This document shows positions 45,394-53,799 of a stretch of DNA of 64,000 bases, piece by piece. How positions within the stretch are numbered: the stretch's first letter is position 1; the number at the start of each line of letters is the position of its first letter. The translations under genes and the position numbers were made by a program. Source of the DNA: JAJTHB01 sp033763775 (lineage in GTDB: Bacteria > Pseudomonadota > Alphaproteobacteria > Rickettsiales > SXRF01); assembly GCA_033763775.1 (NCBI GenBank), contig JANRJW010000013.1:1-64000 (forward strand), written 5' to 3'. The notes beneath the pieces were generated by a model that searched no databases, was not told where the DNA came from, and worked only from the letters and a program-made list of their open reading frames with translations.

Positions 45394-46182
45394 TCAGGCG
45401 AGTTCAGCAATCAGCGGTACATGGTCGGACGGCGACGACCAGTCACGGGCGTGGATCAATGTTTGATAGTGTTTCAGCGACGGCTTCAGCGCCGGCGTGA
45501 CCCAGATGTGATCGAGCCTGCGGCCGCGATTTGATTTTTTCCAGTCGCGGTTGCGATAACTCCACCAGCTATAGAGCTTTTCCGGCTCCGGCACAAAATG
45601 CCTTCCGACATCACACCACTGGCGAGTGGCAACGAGCTGCATCAGACGTTCGCGCTCCGGCGCGGTGTGGCTGACGACATCACGCAGCTGCTTCGACGAC
45701 CACACATCATGCTCCAGCGGCGCGATATTCAAATCGCCCACCAGCACTAGTTTCTGATCCTCCGCGAGCAAGCGCGACCAGCGCTGCATGCTTTCCACAA
45801 AATCGAGCTTGAAGCCGTAGGCTGGATTTTGCTCTCGGTCTGGAATATCGCCGCCTGCCGGCACATAAAAATTATGGATTGCTATGCCACTTTCGAGCGT
45901 GACAGCGATATGGCGCTTATGATCCGACCCTTTCACTACATCATGGATTTCGATGCTCCGGAAGGGGGATTTTGAAAGAATCGCCACGCCGTTGTAGCTT
46001 TTCTGGCCGGAAAAGGCGATGTGCGGATAACCCAGAGATTTCAATGCTTCCAGCGGAAAACTGGCATCTTCCACCTTGGTTTCCTGAAGGCAGATGATAT
46101 CGGGTGATGCTTCCAGAGCCAGCTGCTTCAGCTGAGCAAGTCGCAGGCGAACCGAGTTAATATTCCATGTTGCGATACGCAT
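45394..46182 (-). CDS. xthA: Exodeoxyribonuclease III
   Basis: A 262-residue AP endonuclease and 3'-5' exonuclease for base-excision repair. The start MRIATWNINSVRLR, the metal-binding CLQETKVED, the segments GVAILSKSP and LVGDLNIAPLEHD and the final SDHVPLIAEL, with the catalytic Asp-His pair, mark the ExoIII family. It stands alone on the minus strand, divergent from the ubiH-type gene; 21 bases separate the two starts, so promoters must lie within the coding sequences. Confidence 0.95.
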   Translation of the reverse strand: MRIATWNINSVRLRLAQLKQLALEASPDIICLQETKVEDASFPLEALKSLGYPHIAFSGQKSYNGVAILSKSPFRSIEIHDVVKGSDHKRHIAVTLESGIAIHNFYVPAGGDIPDREQNPAYGFKLDFVESMQRWSRLLAEDQKLVLVGDLNIAPLEHDVWSSKQLRDVVSHTAPERERLMQLVATRQWCDVGRHFVPEPEKLYSWWSYRNRDWKKSNRGRRLDHIWVTPALKPSLKHYQTLIHARDWSSPSDHVPLIAELA

Positions 46183-46203
46183 GCTGCGCTCTATACTGCG
46201 CTC

Positions 46204-47427
46204 ATGCAGCCATTACAAATGGATTATGATCTCGCTGTCATCGGCGGCGGCATGGTGGGCATGAGCCTCGCCATCGGCGCTGCACAGCTGGGCTTGAACG
46301 TGGCGGTGGTGGATCGCCAGCAGCTATCCAGCCAGCTTGATGCGGCCTATGATGGCCGCGTCAGTGCGATTGCGGCAGGCTCTGCCCGGCTACTGGAATC
46401 TATCGGTGTGTGGCAGGCGATGCAGCCGCATGGCGAGCCTATTCTTGATATTCGTGTGATTGACGGCCATTCGCGTGCGTTTCTTCATTATGACCACCGC
46501 GAAGTGGGCAGCGCGCCATTTGGACATATCCTTGAAAACCCCCACATACGCAGCGCACTTCATGAAGCAGCGCGCGAGCAGCGCGGCCTTACGCTGCTGG
46601 AGACTACCAGTGTTGCGGCGATGGATGGTGAGCAAGGCTGCCGCACACTGACGGTGACAGGCAGCCATGCCGGGAAACTGCGCTGCAAGCTGCTGGTTGC
46701 TGCGGATGGCAAGCGCTCGCAGATTCGCCAGATGGCGGGGATTGGTGTGACATCGTGGCCATACCGCCAGATTGCTATTGTCTGCACCATTGAACATGAG
46801 GCGCCGCACCATGGCCTCGCGCTGGAATGTTTTTATCCCGCTGGCCCGTTTGCTGTGCTGCCCATGCAGCGCAACCGTTCTTCGCTGGTGTGGGTGGAGC
46901 CGGACGACCGCGCCGCCATTTATCTGGCATTGTCTGATGCCGAGCTGATCAGCGAAATCAGTGAGCGGCTTGGCGATTATCTTGGCGCGGTGACCCATGT
47001 CTCGCACCGCTTCAGCTACCCGCTGTCGCTGATGCATGCCAGACGCATGACCGATGAGCGCTTCGCACTGGCTGGCGACGCCGCCCACGGCATGCACCCG
47101 ATTGCCGGGCAGGGGGTGAATCTCGGTTTTCGTGATGTGGCGGTGCTGCTGGAGCTGCTGGAATCGCAGCATGCGCTGGGGCTGGATATTGGCGCGGCTT
47201 CGCTACTGTCGCATTACGCGCGCTGGCGCGCTTTTGATAATGTGGCAATGCTGGCCGCCACCGATGGCATTAACCGACTGTTCAGTAATGATATTGCGCC
47301 GATTCGCTGGGCGCGCAGTCTGGGGCTGCTCGGCGTTAGCAAACTGCCGCAAATGAAGCGTTTTTTCATGCTGCATGCCATGGGGCTGACCGGCGATCTG
47401 CCACGGCGGATGCAGCGCGCCGCTTAG
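46204..47427 (+). CDS. UbiH/COQ6-family FAD monooxygenase of ubiquinone synthesis
   Basis: A 407-residue flavoprotein that hydroxylates the quinone ring. The N-terminal dinucleotide-binding motif is DLAVIGGGMVGMSLA, a DG motif is found in LLVAADGKRSQIRQMAG, and the FAD-binding GD motif is FALAGDAAHGMHPIAGQGVN. It belongs to the UbiH/UbiF/UbiI/UbiL group; which carbon is hydroxylated cannot be said. UbiE and UbiB are encoded at 10.7-13.1 kb. The start may be Met1 (46204) or Met6 (46219). Confidence 0.9.
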   Translation: MQPLQMDYDLAVIGGGMVGMSLAIGAAQLGLNVAVVDRQQLSSQLDAAYDGRVSAIAAGSARLLESIGVWQAMQPHGEPILDIRVIDGHSRAFLHYDHREVGSAPFGHILENPHIRSALHEAAREQRGLTLLETTSVAAMDGEQGCRTLTVTGSHAGKLRCKLLVAADGKRSQIRQMAGIGVTSWPYRQIAIVCTIEHEAPHHGLALECFYPAGPFAVLPMQRNRSSLVWVEPDDRAAIYLALSDAELISEISERLGDYLGAVTHVSHRFSYPLSLMHARRMTDERFALAGDAAHGMHPIAGQGVNLGFRDVAVLLELLESQHALGLDIGAASLLSHYARWRAFDNVAMLAATDGINRLFSNDIAPIRWARSLGLLGVSKLPQMKRFFMLHAMGLTGDLPRRMQRAA

Positions 47428-47451
47428 GCTAAGCGCTTAACGTAAAATTTG

Positions 47452-47493
47452 TCACCCTCTCCCGCACTGCGGGAAAGGGTTAGCTGAGGGTGA
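47452..47493. repeat. Palindromic repeat after the UbiH-type gene (copy 5)
   Basis: TCACCCTC (47452-47459) pairs with GAGGGTGA (47486-47493) around an inner hairpin CCCGCA/TGCGGG. It shares the CCCTCTCCC core with copies 2 and 4. The rest of the gap up to 47606 shows an AT-rich stretch but no other feature. Confidence 0.65.
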
Positions 47494-47606
47494 GGGTACT
47501 TCGTGCCGCCCCTGCTTTTTTTGAAGATTTTTCTTCATTTCATACCAAAAATTAACATTATTTCACTATTATGGGATTCTCGTGTGAGCCAGGAAGGGGG
47601 AAAACC

Positions 47607-47957
47607 ATGGCCGAACCACAGCTTTCCAGCCCGATGGAAGGGCGGTTTGCCGCGCATGTGGCGCAAACGGCAAACCGTGAAAAAAACCAGCGTATTGCGC
47701 GTGATGCGCTGCGTGATCTGATGATGTTTTCCAACTTGCTGGAATCAGACCTGCAGCAGCTGGTGTCGATGGCAGATAAGGGCCAGCCGGTGGATGCTCG
47801 TCTGGTGGCGCTGATGAGCAGCGTTCGCGATAAATATCACAGCGCAATGAGCGGCCTAAAAACGCTGAATGATGAGATGGAAAGCTATGCGATGACAAGC
47901 CTTGCCGATGCGATTCAGGATCTGATGTATTACTTGCACCAGAGAAAGGAACACTGA
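47607..47957 (+). CDS. Small helical protein of unknown function
   Basis: A 116-residue product from the ATG at 47607, with AAGGGGG seven bases upstream; the frame runs on upstream but without a site. The sequence is mainly charged helices (FAAHVAQTANREKNQRIARD, SALSGLKTLNDEM-type) with no Cys and no membrane segment. It may be a flagellar-type or coiled-coil accessory protein, but I recognise no family. A second small gene follows three bases after its stop, so they form an operon. Confidence 0.6.
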   Translation: MAEPQLSSPMEGRFAAHVAQTANREKNQRIARDALRDLMMFSNLLESDLQQLVSMADKGQPVDARLVALMSSVRDKYHSAMSGLKTLNDEMESYAMTSLADAIQDLMYYLHQRKEH

Positions 47958-47960
47958 GCC

Positions 47961-48110
47961 ATGCCCGCCCAGTCCACACCGCTTGTCAGCGCCGCAACCC
48001 GCGCTTGGCGCGCCGCTATTGATTTGCAGCGGCCGGAAATTCTGCGCGCGGCGCAGGAAATCAGCCGCGATGACACTGCCCGCTTGAATAGCCGGGGCTT
48101 TGAGCGCTGA
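47961..48110 (+). CDS. Very small gene (49 residues) of unknown function
   Basis: It begins at ATG 47961, three bases after the stop of the previous gene, with AAAGGA about 11 bases upstream, and ends at the TGA at 48108-48110. The product, MPAQSTPLVSAATRAWRAAI and on, is amphipathic and helical, with basic and Ala residues. The close spacing suggests it is translated with the gene before it. No homolog is recognised. It is shorter than common gene-finder cutoffs. Confidence 0.45.
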   Translation: MPAQSTPLVSAATRAWRAAIDLQRPEILRAAQEISRDDTARLNSRGFER

Positions 48111-48161
48111 TCCGTACAGGCATTACTTCTGATATAGTCGAACGCGCACTATCACTCAGCG

Positions 48162-48335
48162 CTAATCCAGCCGACGCGCTTCTTCACTGAGCATGATGGG
48201 AATGCCCTCACGGATCGGGTAGGCGAGGCGCGCCGCATCGCTGATCAGCTCCTGCGCGACCGCATCGTAGCGCAAATGCGTTTTAGTGAGCGGACAAACG
48301 AGGATTTCAAGCAATTTTGGATCAATGGCGGACAT
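48162..48335 (-). CDS. Trm112/YcaR family small protein
   Basis: A 57-residue protein on the minus strand, MSAIDPKLLEILVCPLTKTH onward, ending PIMLSEEARRLD. The LEILVCPxTK start and the AYPIREGIPIML segment are the family signature of UPF0434/Trm112-like proteins, here with a single Cys. In eukaryotes and archaea Trm112 activates methyltransferases; the bacterial role is not settled. It is often next to genes for lipid A or tRNA modification; here it is alone ahead of tRNA-Gly. Confidence 0.88.
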   Translation of the reverse strand: MSAIDPKLLEILVCPLTKTHLRYDAVAQELISDAARLAYPIREGIPIMLSEEARRLD

Positions 48336-48423
48336 AGGGATTAAACCTTAATTTGATAGTCCGTGCTTCGCTAAGCTACTCGCGTTCATCTGGTATCATC
48401 AGCCGAAGCTCGTAGAGCTAGGC

Positions 48424-48498
<75 letters not shown>

Positions 48499-48617
48499 TT
48501 ATTCCACCTTGAACTTGCTTTTGAAGCATCGCTGCCTGCAAAAGCGAAGCCGGATAATAGGCATTTTAGTTCAGTTTGCAAGCACAAGTTTTGATACAAA
48601 AAAAAGCGCAGTTTTGC

Positions 48618-48827
48618 TTAATTCTGCGGCGATGACGGTGCAGCAACCGGCACCGTTGAGCTTGCTTCACGCGCGGCATCCGAAACAGTTTTTCCAACCA
48701 ATCCGTTGGTTGGTAGCGCCGCACCGCTGGTGTCGGCATCAGCCGAGGGAGAATCCTGCTGCGCTGCCCAGAGGATAGCAACAAAAACCGCTGTAGCGGT
48801 GAAGAAAATCAGCTTTTTAATGTTCAT
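48618..48827 (-). CDS. Small membrane-anchored or secreted protein
   Basis: A 69-residue product with a basic start MNIKKLIFF and a hydrophobic helix (about residues 6-21) ending in AILWAA, followed by a polar, Ala/Ser/Pro-rich tail. GAGGG lies five bases before the ATG. It is probably a signal-anchor protein exposed to the periplasm. No family is recognised. It points away from the rimP operon. Confidence 0.5.
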   Translation of the reverse strand: MNIKKLIFFTATAVFVAILWAAQQDSPSADADTSGAALPTNGLVGKTVSDAAREASSTVPVAAPSSPQN

Positions 48828-48923
48828 GTGCCCTCATGAAGGCAAAGATATAGCTGATTATGGCCATGAAATATCAGCGAAATCAAGCATAAAAACCACG
48901 CGCCACCACACACCAGAAAACAC

Positions 48924-48952
48924 TTGAATTGCCGCGTCGTGATGCGTATAGT
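48924..48952 (+). promoter_or_regulatory. Sigma-70-type promoter of the rimP-nusA-infB operon
   Basis: TTGAAT at 48924 and TATAGT at 48947 are 17 bases apart. The predicted first base is near 48959, only a few bases before the terminator-like hairpin at 48964-48989 and about 42 bases before the rimP start. Confidence 0.7.
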
Positions 48953-48963
48953 GCCGGCTATTC

Positions 48964-48989
48964 AAGGTGGGCCGGTTGCCCACCTTTTT
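48964..48989 (+). terminator. Terminator-like hairpin in the rimP leader (possible attenuator)
   Basis: GGTGGGC (48966-48972) pairs with GCCCACC (48978-48984) around a five-base loop and is followed by five T. It has the form of a Rho-independent terminator but sits at about +7 to +30 of the operon, between the promoter and rimP. Upstream of rimP, conserved terminator-like hairpins with the same GGTGGGC core are known in Proteobacteria. Confidence 0.7.
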
Positions 48990-49000
48990 ATTTGTGTGTT

Positions 49001-49510
49001 ATGGAACTGAGCAAAAAAATTAGTGACCTCATTGAGCCATCGCTTGCCGCGATGGGCTACAGCGTGGTGCAGGTGAAGCTGGTGGATCAGGCGCGGCGCA
49101 AGACGCTGACGGTGATGGCCGAGCGCGCCGACGCGGTGCCGATGAGCTTTGATGATTGCACGGAAATCAGCCGCATTGTCGGGGCGCTGCTGGAGGTGGA
49201 AGATCCCATCACCAGCGCTTACGATCTTGAGGTTTGTTCGCCTGGCACCGATCGCCCGCTGACCCGCCTTCAGGACTTCGTCAACTATGCAGGTGAAGAA
49301 GCGAAAATCGAGCTGATGATACCGCTGCCCGGTGGTCGCCGCCGCATGCGCGCAGTGATTGAATCCGTCGCAGGCGACAACATCACCCTCTCGCTGCTCG
49401 ACGCAAAAGAAACACACACCATTGCTTTTAACAATATTCGCTCGGCTAAGCTTGCGCCCTCGATGGCACCAGCAAAACCCAGCGCCAAACCACGTAGTAA
49501 AAAAAAATAA
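49001..49510 (+). CDS. rimP: Ribosome maturation factor RimP
   Basis: The ATG at 49001 gives 169 residues beginning MELSKKISDLIEPSLAAMGY. It helps assemble the 30S subunit. The DLEVCSPGTDRPL motif is the RimP signature. The C-terminal tail, with a PAKPSAKPRSKKK-type ending, is an Ala/Lys/Pro extension. The frame upstream to 48929 runs through promoter and hairpin and is not coding. nusA follows 52 bases later, as in other proteobacteria. Confidence 0.95.
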   Translation: MELSKKISDLIEPSLAAMGYSVVQVKLVDQARRKTLTVMAERADAVPMSFDDCTEISRIVGALLEVEDPITSAYDLEVCSPGTDRPLTRLQDFVNYAGEEAKIELMIPLPGGRRRMRAVIESVAGDNITLSLLDAKETHTIAFNNIRSAKLAPSMAPAKPSAKPRSKKK

Positions 49511-49562
49511 TCGCTAACCTGACCCCGCCAGCCGGCGGATAATTAAAAGAAGGAATGATATC

Positions 49563-51104
49563 ATGAGCGCTCCCCAAACCATCTACGGTAGCACGGAACT
49601 TCTGCAGATTGCCGATGCCGTGGCACGTGAGAAAGGCCTTTCAAAAGATTCCGTGCTGGAAGCTATGGAACAGGCGATTCAGACCGCTGGCCGCCGCAAA
49701 TATGGCCACGAGCACCATATCCGCGCGGAAATTGATAAAAAAAGCGGCGAGATTAAAATGTATCGCATCCGCACGGTGGTGGATGTGATGCCCGAGCCGG
49801 AAAATGAAGAAGATGAAGTGCAGACCGGCGCTTATATTCTGCTCAAAGACGCAAAGAAAATCGATAAAGCACTCGAAATTGGCGATGAAATTAAAGACCT
49901 GCTGCCGCCGATTGATTTTGGCCGTGTTGCCGCCCAGACCGCCAAACAGGTGGTGCTGCAGAAAGTGCGTGATGCTGAGCGCGAGAAGCAATTTGATGAA
50001 TTCAAAGACAAGGTTGGCGAGATTGTCAGCGGCGTGGTCAAGCGCGTTGAATATGGCAACGTGATTGTTGATTTCGGTCGCACCGAGGCGATGATTCGCC
50101 GTGATGAACTCATTCCACGCGAAGTCTTCCGCGTGGGCGACCGTATTCGCGCATACATCTTTGATGTGCGCCGCGAAAAATCTGGCCCGCAGATTTTCCT
50201 CTCGCGCATTCATCCCGATTTCCTCGGCAAGCTCTTTGCTCAGGAAGTGCCAGAAATTTATGATGGCATCATCGAGATTAAAGCCATTGCCCGTGACCCT
50301 GGTTCACGCGCGAAATTCGCGGTTTTCTCAAAAGATCCAAGCGTGAACCCAGTGCTTTCCTGCGTGGGGGTGCGCGGATCACGCGTACAGGCGGTGGTCA
50401 ATGAACTGCAGGGCGAAAAAGTGGATATCGTGCCGTGGTCGCCGGATCCTGCCACCTTTGTGGTCAATGCGCTGTCTTCCGCTGAGGTTTCCAAGGTGGT
50501 GATCGACGAAAACAAAAACCGCATTGAAGTGGTGGTGCCGGATGATCAGCTCTCGCTGGCCATTGGCCGCCGCGGCCAGAACGTGCGTCTGGCATCGCAG
50601 CTCGTTGGCTGGAGTATCGATATTCTTACTGAAGCCACCGAATCCGAGCGCCGCGCCGAAGAATTCAAAACACTCTCCGAACTGTTTATTGATGCGCTGA
50701 ACGTGGAAGAAGTCATCGCGCAGCTACTGGTCACCGAAGGCTTCACCTCGATTGAAGAGGTGGCGTTTATTCCGGTGGAAGATCTCGCCGCTATTGAGGG
50801 CTTTGATGAGAGTGTCGCGCAGGAACTGCATGACCGCGCCGAAAGCTATCTCCTTACTAAGCAGAAAGAAAATGAAGAAAAACTCTCCAAGCTGGGGATG
50901 GATGCTTCGCTCATTTCCTTCGAGGGGCTGAAACAGGAATGGCTCGAAAAACTTGGCGAAGCCAAAGTGCTTTCGCTGGATGACTTTGCGGATCTTTCCT
51001 CCTCTGAACTGGTTGAGATCCTTGGAAGCGGTCAGCTTTCCATGGAAGAGGCTGGTGAGATGATTATGAAAGCCCGCGCCGGCTGGTTTGAGGGCGACGC
51101 ATAG
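49563..51104 (+). CDS. nusA: Transcription termination/antitermination factor NusA
   Basis: A 513-residue RNA polymerase-binding protein. Domains in order are the N-terminal polymerase-binding part, an S1 domain (GEIVSGVVKRVEYGNVIVDF), KH1 and KH2 (AIGRRGQNVRLASQL) and two C-terminal acidic repeats (VTEGFTSIEEVAFIPVEDL; LSLDDFADLSSSELVEIL). A strong GAAGGAAT ribosome site precedes the ATG. The ylxR/rnpM gene that usually lies between nusA and infB in this group is missing; the gap holds a palindrome instead. Confidence 0.97.
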   Translation: MSAPQTIYGSTELLQIADAVAREKGLSKDSVLEAMEQAIQTAGRRKYGHEHHIRAEIDKKSGEIKMYRIRTVVDVMPEPENEEDEVQTGAYILLKDAKKIDKALEIGDEIKDLLPPIDFGRVAAQTAKQVVLQKVRDAEREKQFDEFKDKVGEIVSGVVKRVEYGNVIVDFGRTEAMIRRDELIPREVFRVGDRIRAYIFDVRREKSGPQIFLSRIHPDFLGKLFAQEVPEIYDGIIEIKAIARDPGSRAKFAVFSKDPSVNPVLSCVGVRGSRVQAVVNELQGEKVDIVPWSPDPATFVVNALSSAEVSKVVIDENKNRIEVVVPDDQLSLAIGRRGQNVRLASQLVGWSIDILTEATESERRAEEFKTLSELFIDALNVEEVIAQLLVTEGFTSIEEVAFIPVEDLAAIEGFDESVAQELHDRAESYLLTKQKENEEKLSKLGMDASLISFEGLKQEWLEKLGEAKVLSLDDFADLSSSELVEILGSGQLSMEEAGEMIMKARAGWFEGDA

Positions 51105-51111
51105 CGCCGCA

Positions 51112-51185
51112 GGTGGTTAGAGTCTGGTAGCCTGAGTATGGAAATTTGCTTTTTGCCATGCTCTAAACTCCAAACTCTAACCGCC
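51112..51185. repeat. Palindromic element between nusA and infB
   Basis: GGTGGTTAGAGT on the left pairs with ACTCTAACCGCC on the right (51112-51185), and an inner ATGG/CCAT stem lies in the middle. Most of the 126-base gap between the two genes is this element. It would form a long hairpin in the transcript. Confidence 0.7.
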
Positions 51186-51230
51186 CCTTTATCACTAGCT
51201 TTACAAGGATAACTGGACTATATAACACCC

Positions 51231-53732
51231 ATGACCGACGCAAACGACAGCACTAAAAAAGAGACGCTTAAAGTAGCGAACCCGGGGCGCCTGCAGCTCA
51301 CCAAAACCATCGAAAGTGGCAAGGTGAAGCAGAACTTTACCCATGGCCGTTCCAAAACCGTGACCGTGGAAGTGCGAAAAACCCGCACCTTCGCACAAGG
51401 TGCGGCAGGTATGGTGGAGGTAAAAGCCGGCAGCCTCGGCGCTGGCCAGCATGGCGGACATGATGATGATGCGCTGCGCCACCTGACGCCGGAAGAGCGT
51501 CAGTCGCGCATGAAGGCGCTGAAAATCGCCGAAGAGCAGATGAAGCTGGCCGCTGAACAAGCCAAGGCCAAGGCTCAGACTCAGGCGGAGGCGCCGGTAA
51601 TGACGGCGCAGACTGTCATTGCGCGTGACGAAGATCTTGCTGATGCGTCTGGCATTGTGAAACCTAAAAAGCCGATTATTCCAAGCCGTGATAAAAAACC
51701 GGCGCCCGCTGCCGCACCGACTGCTGCGCCCGCGCCCCTGGCCAAACCCGCCAAGGCCTATAGCGATGGTGATGAGGTGGCGGCAGATAAACCTGCCAAA
51801 GGTGGCAAGTTGAAACTCAAAGGCGCGGAAGACCGCTGGTCGTCTGGCAAAATCACCGTTCAGAACGCACTTTCCAGCCTGGAAGACCAGCGCGTTCGCT
51901 CGCTCGCCTCGATGCGCCGCCAGCGTGAAAAGGCGATGAAAAAAGCGACCGGCGCGCAAGCCTCCACGGAAAAAGTGATCCGCGAGGTGGTGATTCCTGA
52001 AGCTATTACGGTGCAGGAACTCTCGAACCGTATGGCGGAGCGAGTGGTGGATGTGATCAAGGTGCTGATGAAACTCGGCATGATGGTAACCGCCACCCAA
52101 TCCATCGACGCCGACACCGCCGAGCTGGTGGTGGGTGAATTCGGCCATAAATTCAAGCGCGTCGCTGAAGGCGATGTTGAAAATGTGCTGAAGGACGAAG
52201 ATGGTGAAGACGACACACTGCTGACATCGCGCCCACCGGTGGTGACCATCATGGGGCATGTCGACCACGGCAAAACCTCGCTGCTCGATGCGCTTCGTAA
52301 AACGAATGTGGTGGAAGGTGAGGCCGGCGGCATTACTCAGCATATCGGCGCTTATCAGGTGGAAGTCGCCAGCGGCCAGAAAGTGACCTTTCTCGATACG
52401 CCCGGCCACGAAGCTTTCACCGCTATGCGCGCGCGCGGCGCAAAAATTACGGATATTGTGGTGCTCGTGGTTGCCGCGGATGATGGCATCATGGAACAGA
52501 CCAAAGAAGCCATCAGCCACGCTAAAGCGGCTGGTGTGCCGATTGTGGTGGCGGTCAATAAAATTGACAAGCCCGGCGCTGATGTTGCCCGCGTGAAGCA
52601 GGAACTGATGCAGTATGAGCTGATTTCTGAGGAATTCGGCGGCGAGACGATGGTGGTGGGGGTATCGGCAAAAACCGGCGAAAACCTTGACAAGCTGGTC
52701 GAAACATTGCTGCTGCAGGCCGAAGTGCTGGAACTCAAGGCGAACCCGAACCGTGTGGCCAGCGGGGTGGTGGTGGAAGCCAAGCTGGATCAGGGCAAAG
52801 GTGTGGTCACCACGCTGCTGATTCAGAAAGGCACACTGAAAGCTGGTGATATTGTGGTGGCCGGCCCTGCTTATGGCCGTGTGCGCAGCATTATCGATGA
52901 TAAAGGTCAGGCGATTAAAGAAGCGATGCCGGGCATGCCCGCGATGATTCTCGGCCTGAGTCAGGCGCCAGAAGCTGGCGACGTGTTTTCTGTCGTTGAG
53001 AATGAAAAAACCGCGCGTGATATTGCTGAATACCGCGCCCGCCGCATTCGCGAGCAGGCGGTGGCAGCCTCCGCGCGCACGATTGATAATCTGTTTGGCG
53101 CTGCTGCTGGTACGAACGCGAAAGAACTGCCCGTTATTATTAAAGGCGACGTGCAGGGTTCGGTGGAGGCGATTGCCGGGTCGGTTGCAAAATACACCAA
53201 TGAAGAAGTGGCCGTGAAAGTGCTGCATAGTGGTGTGGGTGCGATCACCGAGTCGGATGTCACGCTTTCTAAAGCAACCGGCGCGATGATTATTGCGTTT
53301 AACGTGCGCGCTGCGCCGAAAGCCAAAGAAATGGCCGGCCGCGACAAGGTCAATATCCGCTATTACTCTGTGATTTATGACGTGGTGGATGATGTGAAGG
53401 CAGCGCTTTCCGGCATGCTCTCACCGACCAAGCGTGAAAACTTCCTCGGCTATGCTGAAATTCGCGAAGTGTTTAACATCAGCAAAGTGGGCAAGGTTGC
53501 TGGCTGTATGGTCACTGAAGGGGTTATCAAGCGTGGCTGTAAGGTGCGTCTGCTGCGTGATAATGTGGTGATCCACGAAGGCACACTCAAAACTCTCAAG
53601 CGCTTCAAAGACGAAGTGAAGGAAGTGAAGGGCGGCATGGAATGTGGCATGGCATTTGAAAATTATGATGATATCCGCCAGAGCGACCAGATTGAATGTT
53701 TTGAAGTTGAGGAGCTGGCGAGGACAGTATGA
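51231..53732 (+). CDS. infB: Translation initiation factor IF-2
   Basis: An 833-residue GTPase that brings initiator tRNA to the ribosome. A flexible, Ala/Lys-rich N-terminal part (to about 270) leads to the G domain with G1 GHVDHGKTSLLDAL, G3 DTPGHEAFTAMRARG and G4 NKID, then domains II to IV (GDVQGSVEAI; GAITESDVTLSKATGA) and a C-terminal IF2 end. The start has only a weak AAGGA site further upstream. The stop TGA is just before the next palindromic element. Confidence 0.97.
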   Translation: MTDANDSTKKETLKVANPGRLQLTKTIESGKVKQNFTHGRSKTVTVEVRKTRTFAQGAAGMVEVKAGSLGAGQHGGHDDDALRHLTPEERQSRMKALKIAEEQMKLAAEQAKAKAQTQAEAPVMTAQTVIARDEDLADASGIVKPKKPIIPSRDKKPAPAAAPTAAPAPLAKPAKAYSDGDEVAADKPAKGGKLKLKGAEDRWSSGKITVQNALSSLEDQRVRSLASMRRQREKAMKKATGAQASTEKVIREVVIPEAITVQELSNRMAERVVDVIKVLMKLGMMVTATQSIDADTAELVVGEFGHKFKRVAEGDVENVLKDEDGEDDTLLTSRPPVVTIMGHVDHGKTSLLDALRKTNVVEGEAGGITQHIGAYQVEVASGQKVTFLDTPGHEAFTAMRARGAKITDIVVLVVAADDGIMEQTKEAISHAKAAGVPIVVAVNKIDKPGADVARVKQELMQYELISEEFGGETMVVGVSAKTGENLDKLVETLLLQAEVLELKANPNRVASGVVVEAKLDQGKGVVTTLLIQKGTLKAGDIVVAGPAYGRVRSIIDDKGQAIKEAMPGMPAMILGLSQAPEAGDVFSVVENEKTARDIAEYRARRIREQAVAASARTIDNLFGAAAGTNAKELPVIIKGDVQGSVEAIAGSVAKYTNEEVAVKVLHSGVGAITESDVTLSKATGAMIIAFNVRAAPKAKEMAGRDKVNIRYYSVIYDVVDDVKAALSGMLSPTKRENFLGYAEIREVFNISKVGKVAGCMVTEGVIKRGCKVRLLRDNVVIHEGTLKTLKRFKDEVKEVKGGMECGMAFENYDDIRQSDQIECFEVEELARTV

Positions 53733-53733
53733 T

Positions 53734-53797
53734 GTCATGCCGAGTGCAGTCGGGGCATCGTAAAATCCCCAGGCTCGCTCGGCTCGCTCAGGATGAC
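53734..53797. repeat. Palindromic element with GTCAT/ATGAC ends at the infB-rbfA junction
   Basis: It begins GTCATGCCGAG two bases after the infB stop and ends GGATGAC three bases before the rbfA ATG. GGGGCATC and GATGAC-type and GGCTCGCTC repeats give partial internal pairing. Its ends equal those of the dnaN-recF element. Confidence 0.6.
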
Positions 53798-53799
53798 AA

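Noticed and set aside
46390..47172. Minus-strand open frame inside the UbiH-type gene
   Set aside because: A shadow of the flavoprotein gene with His/Arg/Gln-rich composition and no recognisable motif.
51201..53228. Long minus-strand open frame (675 residues) opposite infB
   Set aside because: It lies entirely within infB, is His/Phe/Arg-rich as expected for a reverse frame of a GC-rich gene, and has no family motif.
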